Shown here: piece by piece, positions 58,205 through 64,000 of the stretch
Layout: every line of letters begins with the position of its first letter
Position numbering within the stretch: the stretch's first letter is position 1
Origin: Diphasiastrum complanatum
Lineage: Eukaryota > Streptophyta > Lycopodiopsida > Lycopodiales > Lycopodiaceae
Direction: 5' to 3'
Length of the DNA: 64,000 bases
Assembly: GCA_029204225.1 (NCBI GenBank)
Contig: CM055102.1
Coordinates: 18,408,732 to 18,472,731, forward strand
Made by a program: the position numbers and the translations under genes
The notes under the pieces: generated by a model
What the model saw: only the letters and a program-made list of their open reading frames with translations
Databases searched by the model: none
Told to the model about the DNA's origin: nothing

Positions 58205-61200
58205 CATCTAAACAACAATTTGCCAAGACTCAGGAGGATGAGGGATCGTCCAATAAGACCAAGAAGAAAGGCAAGTGCTTCCATTGTGGTAAAAAAGGCC
58301 ATTGGAAGAGTGAATGTCGCAAATTTTTTGCAGAACAAGGCAAGGGGAAACCAAAGCAAGCAGGTAACCTTGTCGATGAGGGTGAGATTGAAGACTCTAG
58401 CATCTTCATATCTGCATTGTCATCTAATCAAGATGATCAAGCGTGGTATATTGACTCGGGAGTCACAAGACACATGGCAAATAACAAGAATTGGTTTAGT
58501 AGCTTGAAAGTGTTGGATAATGGAACATCCATTTCACAATCAACTGGTGATGTGTGCAAGATCAAGGGGATAGGCACCATTTCAATCCAACTAGCTGATG
58601 GCAAAAGCAAGATGATCAGGGAGGTACTTTACGTACCCATGATCGTTGCTTTGTGAAGGATGTGAACCAAAAGTTCAAAGTTATCGCGGATGGAGTAAGG
58701 GAGCCCAATACTAAATTGTACAGGTTGAATGCTACAATCAAGGGACAACATGAACTCGTCTCGTCCATTCCATCGCAAACTGAGTTGTGGCATAAGAGGC
58801 TTGGTCACTTGAACTTAGGAAGCCCTAGTTTGATGAGAAAATTGGAGATGGTAACATGATTGCCTACCATAGAAGACCACTTGAAATTGATGTGCGAATC
58901 ATGTGTATATGGGAAGCAGCATCAACAGAAGTTCAATAAAGGTGATGTTGCAAGGGCAAAGAGCATCTTGGATTTGATCCACACATATTTATGCGGGCCT
59001 ATGAGGACTATGTCCTTAGGTAAAGCCTTCTATTTCATGACCTTTATTGATGATATATCACGTAAAACGTGGATCTACTTCTTGAAGAAAAAATCGGATG
59101 CATTTGACAATTTCAAGAGCTTCAAAGCATTGGTCGAAAATCAGACAGATAGGAAGATTAAAGTCCTAAGATCAGATAGTGGAGGTGAGTACAAGTCTAA
59201 TGACTTCAATGACCTTTGTGATCAATGTGGGATCAAAAGACAATTTATGCAAGCTCATACTCTTGCTCCCAATGGTGTAGCTAAGCGCAAGAATCGTACG
59301 ATTGTGGAAAGTGCCAGATCTATGCTAGCTGAGATGAAACTACCAAAAGATTTTTGGTCAGAAGCATGCAATATGGCAATCTATCTTCAAAATAGAAGTC
59401 CTAACATTGCCATACCAAAGATAACACCTGAGGAGGCATTCACGAAGAAGATGCCAAAGTTGAACCACTTGCGAATCTTTGGATATAAGGCCTTTGTACA
59501 CATGCCTAAGGAAGAGAGACATAAACTTGATGTGAAAGATATCAATTGTATATTCCTAGGATATGATGATCATGTGAAGGGCTATAGATGTTTTGATCTA
59601 GTGGAAAACAAAATCCATGTAAGCCGTGATGTTATCTTTCATGAATCCAAGATGTATGAAGACGAGGATGGTGAGAAGATAGACACATCCAGTGGGAAAG
59701 ATGGTATAGTGAGGATACCTCCTGATGATGATCCATTTATTGACTTTCCGAGTGATGAACATGAGGATACATCTCAAGATACTACTACTCAACCTCAAGA
59801 GACAGGTTGGAGAGGTAGAGACAAACCTTTTGGTGCAAGAAGAATTGAAGTTGCAGGTGACAAACACAAGGAGAAGGATGTACCGCGGAATACATTTTCG
59901 CCAGGAAGCCGATCACCTGACAGGAAGCTCCCTAAGTGGCTTGAGAGATTGTTGGAGAGCCATGACATGGATGACTTTCCAGGATCATCCAGCCAGGGAG
60001 AGCTACGAAGATCAACAAGAGAGAAGACACAACCAGAAAGGTATGAAGCAAATTATGCTCTCTTATCTAGCATTATTCAAAGCAAAGGACCTTCAATTTA
60101 TGGTGAAGTGAAGGATGATGACATTTGGGTCAAGGCCATGGGAGAGGAGATGGAGTCAATTGCTAAGCATAGCACATGGGACTTAGTAGAACCACCAGAA
60201 ACCCATTGGTTGCAAATGGGTATACATGACTAAGTACCATGTAGATGGAAGTATAGCAAAGCACAAGGCAAGATTAGTGATCAAAGGGTATGCACAAAGT
60301 AAAGGCATCGACTATGAAGAGACCTTTGTGCCGGTATGTAAGTGGAATACTCTATGTCTACTTGTTGCTTTAGCATCAGATTTTGGTTGGCCTTTGCATC
60401 AGATGGATGTGAAATCTGCTTTTCTAAATGGTGAGTTAGAAGAAGAGGTATTCATGGATCAACTTGAAGGCTTTGTAGCGAAAGGACAGGAGAACAAAGT
60501 ATCTCACTTGAAAAAAGCGCTTTGTGGTCTTAAACAGGCACCACGTGCGTGGTACAGCAGGATTGATGCCTACTTTTGTTCAAAGGGGATGGTGAGAACA
60601 CATTTTGATCCAAATCTATATGTCTTATGCTGATGGTATGTTTGCTTTGATTGCTCTTTATGTTAATGACTTGATTATTATGGGAAATAATCAAGAGATG
60701 ATAGATATCATCAAGAAAGACCTCATGGAACAATTCGAGATGACAGCTCTCAACCTGATGCATTATTGCCTTGGAGTAGAGGTGTGGCAAAAAGGACACA
60801 AAGTGGGTTTAGCACAGGTGAAGTATGTCAAAGAGTTGTTGCACAGGTTTAGGTTGCAGGATTGCAAACTAGTAAATACTCCTATTGAACCAGGTAAAAA
60901 GCTTTCTAAGCTTGATGAGTCACAGTCATTTGATGCTATGCTATATAGGCAGTTAGTAGGGAGCTTGATTTACCTTACCACGACTAAACCAGATATATGC
61001 TATGTTGTTGGTATTGTAAGTCAGTTTATGGCAGCACCTACGGAAATGCATTGGAAGGCAGCTAAGCGCAATTCAGTGTTATTTTAAAGGCACTTCAGAT
61101 TACGACTTGATTTACAGGAAGCATGAGGGTTTACCTGAGTTGTGTGGCTATGTGGATGCGGATTGGGGAGGTGACTATGATGATCATAGATCCACCACAG

Positions 61201-61600
61201 GGTATGTATTCCAGTTTTGTGGCAGTTGCTTTTCCTGGTCTAGTAAGAAGCAAAGTACAATTGCTCTATCCACCACAAAAGCAGAGTATAAGGCAATGTG
61301 TAGTGCAGCACATAAAGCTATATGGTTGAGACAAATCTTGGAAGAAGTTGGCATGAAGTAGAAAAATCCCACAGCTTTACATAGCGACAGTCAAAGTGGC
61401 ATTCAGCTAGCAAAGAATCCAATGTTCCATGCGAGAATCAAACACATTGAGATTCACTATCAATTTATATGTGAGAGGCTGCTGAGTCGTGAAATTCATG
61501 TTGTTCATTGTAGAACAACTAGCTGATATTTTCACTAAGCCACTTGTTGGAGAAAACTCTGATAAGTTTAGATCAAAGCTTTCTGTACTTAAAGTTTGTT
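58205..61600 (+). pseudogene. Ty1/copia knuckle, protease, integrase, RT and RNase H joined to gypsy gag
   Basis: Order: zinc knuckle CFHCGKKGHWKSEC (58276), protease WYIDSGVTRHM (58444; usual DSGA is DSGV), GAG-pre-integrase ELWHKRLGHLN with CESCVYGKQ, integrase 58930-59400, linker, RT from 60100 (HQMDVKSAFLNGELEEEVFM, LCGLKQAPRAWYSRI), RNase H at 61150-61360 (YVDADWGGDYDDHRSTTGYV) and tail ADIFTKPLVGE in a shifted frame. Three catalytic residues are changed: integrase HTDLCGPM reads HTYLCGPM, NGVAERKNR reads NGVAKRKNR, and the RT box YVDD reads YVND. Stops or frameshifts occur near 58655, 58859, 60230, 60630, 61087 and 61361. The element cannot be active. Confidence 0.92.
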
Positions 61601-61629
61601 GACTTTAAAGCTATGTATATGACTATATA

Positions 61630-61898
61630 AAAAGTAGACTCTACTTTAAGGGAGAGAGTTAGAATTAAAGCAGAATCATTGTGCTACTGTACTATGGGTC
61701 CTATAGTCGATAAGGATCAGTTGGCCTCGCCACGAGGCAAGTCGACGGGACACATGTCCTGCCAACGGAAACCTGGGTCATGCATGGGTTACTTGAGTGA
61801 ACAACTATATGTACAGTGTAATTTCATTTTGAGAAATACAGTTGCTATGTGAGCTTACTATGGAGAGTGTTTTATGTATGTGCTACTGTTGTGTAGCA
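61630..61898 (+). mobile_element. polypurine tract and 3' LTR of the copia element
   Basis: TTTAAGGGAGAGAG precedes TTAGAATTAAAGCAG, a copia-like PPT/LTR start. The LTR is about 240 bp and seems to end near TGTGTAGCA at 61898. It shows no resemblance to the LTR at 56263-56679, so the two ends of the composite do not form an LTR pair. Confidence 0.65.
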
Positions 61899-61904
61899 TG
61901 ATCT

Positions 61905-63350
61905 ATGTTCATGTTCGAGGCAAATGGATAGTCTTGGCGAAGTATGACACTGAAGGAAGGCTAAATCGTTACAAGGCCAGGCTAGTTGCCAAAGGATTCT
62001 CTCATTTTCCAGATCTGGATTTTTTAGAAACCTTCAGCCCAGTTGTCAAACATGCTTCGATTCGCCTACTCCTCTCCTTTGCAACCGCAATAGATCTTGA
62101 AGTCCACCAGATGGATGTCCAGACCGCTTTCCTCAATGGAACCATTGAAGAGGAAATCTATATGACGCAGCCAGAGGGATATGAACTCAACGACAAGCAA
62201 TAGCACCTTGTATGCAAAATCCACAAGGCGCTCTACGGGCTGAAACAGTCACCCAGATCCTGGTCCCAGAAGATCAATGTATTTATGATAGCAAATGGTA
62301 TTATTCCAAACTCAACAGACTCGAATATCTATTTCAAGTCTGTATTAGATTACTTCATCATCATCACTCTCTATGTAGATGATACACTCTTATTCAGTAA
62401 GTTCAATCTGAATCTGATGAAGGATACAAAATGCATGCTGGCCCAGAAATACAAGATGACTGACATGGGTCCAGTCCACTATTGTCTCGAAATCGGAATC
62501 CAACGAGATCGACCCAACAGATTGATTTTTATTAGTCAGCAATGATATGTCAACAACGTGCTGAAAAAGTATGGAATGGCCAACTGCAAACCAATTCACT
62601 TCCCCACTTGACCCTGGACTAAAGTTATCAAAGGAACAATCTCCTCAAACTGAGGCAGAAAAAAAAAAAAGATGAAGCGGCTACCCGTTTCAATCCATCA
62701 TCGGCTCACTGATGTACGCAATGATCTGCACGCGAGCAGACCTTGCATATTCGATCAGTACCCTTAGTCAGTTTCTGTCAAATCCAAACTTAACTTATTG
62801 GAAGACACTAACAAAGGTCATGAAGTACATCCAAGCAATGAAAACTCTTAGCATCTGCTATGGAGGCAGCCACATTGCCAACATCCTTGAAGCCTACACA
62901 AATGTGGATTGGGCAGGAGATGTCATCACCAAAAAAACTTCTGGATTTGTATTTTTATACAACCAAGGCCCAATCTCATGGAACAGCAGACCTTAGTTGC
63001 ATTATCATCAATGGAATCCAAATACATAGCTGTCACAAATGCAACTGAAGTCTGGCTAAGGCAACTGGTTGTAGATATCAACCTTGCACAAACACTTCCT
63101 ACAACAATCTATTGTGACAATCAAGAGCACAATAGCATTATCTTTTAATCGCAATTTTACTCTCAAAGCAAACATATCAAAATCAGGTATCATTACCTTA
63201 GAGAGAAAGTGAATAGCAAGGAAGGAGCATTGGTTTTCTGTAGAACAAACTATTATGGCAGCAGATTACTTCACAAAGGCTCTAGCAAAGGAGCAACATT
63301 TCAGATTTAACAATATGTTAAATCAAAGCCGTTTCAATAATGAGCATCTT
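61905..63350 (+). pseudogene. second Ty1/copia RT and RNase H fragment
   Basis: The frame opens with GKWIVLAKYDTEGRLNRYKA and RLVAKGFSHFPDLDFLETFS, then HQMDVQTAFLNGTIEEEIYM, ALYGLKQSPRSW and the intact catalytic box LYVDD (62370). GPVHYCLEIGIQRDRPNR and MYAMICTRADLAYSISTLSQ follow. RNase H has TNVDWAGD and PISWNSR, then ALSSMESKYIAVTNATEVWL in another frame, and AADYFTKALAKEQHFRF near 63250. Stops lie at about 62203, 62545 and 62610, with frameshifts after 62650 and near 62990. It starts abruptly, without gag or integrase. Confidence 0.9.
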
Positions 63351-63500
63351 GAAAACCGAAGGCCGACTACATGTTTCGGACCTTCACGGTTTTTAGCTTT
63401 GAGATTTTCTTAGGCCTAAACCTTGCTTGTAAAGTTGGTCTACAATTAATGTATAAGGTTTTGTTTTTGAGGACCAATGCCCATTGTTCGGGTTTAGCTA
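63351..63500. other. junction between copia and gypsy fragments
   Basis: About 150 bp with no domain assigned. It may hold the decayed 3' end of either element. Confidence 0.4.
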
Positions 63501-64000
63501 AGGAGAGATCCATCTGCCCTGAAGTCAAATATTCTATAATATCTTTGGCCCAAACTGGGGTATAGTCAACTTGAAAAATAATGGCATCATATTAAATCAT
63601 CATTGACGCCTTGGTCTGGAGTTCGTAGATTAGGAATTTGGGACAGATGATCTGCTAGAAAATGTTGAACTCAAACTCACATAACAACAAAATCCATCGA
63701 GTAATGCGACTAGTCATGCAAGTTCTATTGATGAGGTAGAGAAGTGCTTGATGATCAGTGAAGAACGCAAAGACTTTTTCCAAGAGACAATGGGCACCAT
63801 TGCCAAAGCTTCGACACGCGGTAGTGGTGTAATTGAGCTGCAGCGGGGATCAATTAGTCAACTGAGAAATCGAATTGGATAATCCTTTTTAATTCTCCCA
63901 GTTGGGGTGAGCACTGCCCCAATGGCATACTTGGATGCACATGGTACGCACATGAAATTCTTTGAGGTAATCAGGAGCCCAAAGAATAGGTGCATTGGTG
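63500..64000 (-). pseudogene. Ty3/gypsy RT end and RNase H fragment, runs off the window
   Basis: The reverse complement from 64000 reads TNAPILWAPDYLKEFHVRT, the segment linking gypsy RT to RNase H (P-x-L-x-x-P-D-x-x-K-x-F). After a one-base shift ASKYAIGAVLTPTGR follows, then VFAFFTDHQALLYLINRTCM and TSRITRWILLLCEFEFNI, which match the gypsy RNase H region (TDHxxLxYL, R-W). The frame is broken several times. The rest of the element must lie beyond 64000. Confidence 0.85.

Overview
This is nuclear DNA from a land plant with a large, repeat-rich genome. The evidence is two split genes for plastid-targeted proteins, long introns filled with retroelements, many decayed Ty1/copia and Ty3/gypsy LTR retrotransposons with plant-type primer binding sites, and long (CT)n microsatellites. 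A gymnosperm or another large-genome vascular plant would fit, but the sequence alone does not settle the lineage. I saw no rRNA, tRNA, CRISPR array or bacterial operon.

Two genes can be rebuilt with consensus splice sites and matching phases. Both are on the minus strand. Gene 1 (22479 down to 3119) has seven coding exons summing to 1005 nt (334 residues) spread over 19.4 kb. Its product looks like a plastid protein with a transit peptide, a short coiled coil, a conserved tryptophan-containing segment and one membrane helix; I do not recognise the family. Gene 2 (51494 down to 48177) has four phase-0 exons (951 nt, 316 residues) and encodes a chloroplast ribonucleoprotein with an acidic region and two RRM domains.

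Layout: 0.1-3.1 kb, no gene seen. 3.1-22.5 kb, gene 1; intron 3 (6.3 kb) and intron 2 (4.8 kb) carry copia and gypsy fragments, a (CT)n run and minisatellites. 22.5-24.4 kb, 5' flank with tandem repeats. 24.5-41.1 kb, nested and truncated copia elements, mostly on the minus strand, with solo LTRs and two very long (CT)n tracts. 41.1-46.7 kb, AT-rich DNA with no recognisable gene. 46.7-51.9 kb, gene 2 and its flanks. 53.6-63.4 kb, plus-strand copia elements and a junction that puts a gypsy-type LTR, primer site and gag in front of copia protease-integrase-RT-RNase H. 63.5-64.0 kb, a gypsy RT/RNase H fragment on the minus strand.

All mobile elements appear defective through frameshifts, stops, internal deletions or lost catalytic residues. 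The points most worth a second look are the gypsy-gag/copia-pol junction, a non-autonomous LTR family present in two copies (11.5-13.0 and 24.5-25.9 kb), a multi-frame-open adenine-poor block at 18.9-20.9 kb, hairpin repeats in an LTR-like region at 31.7-32.1 kb, and a purine microsatellite sitting where the 3' splice-site pyrimidine tract of gene 1 intron 2 should be. No novel defence or metabolic system is evident.
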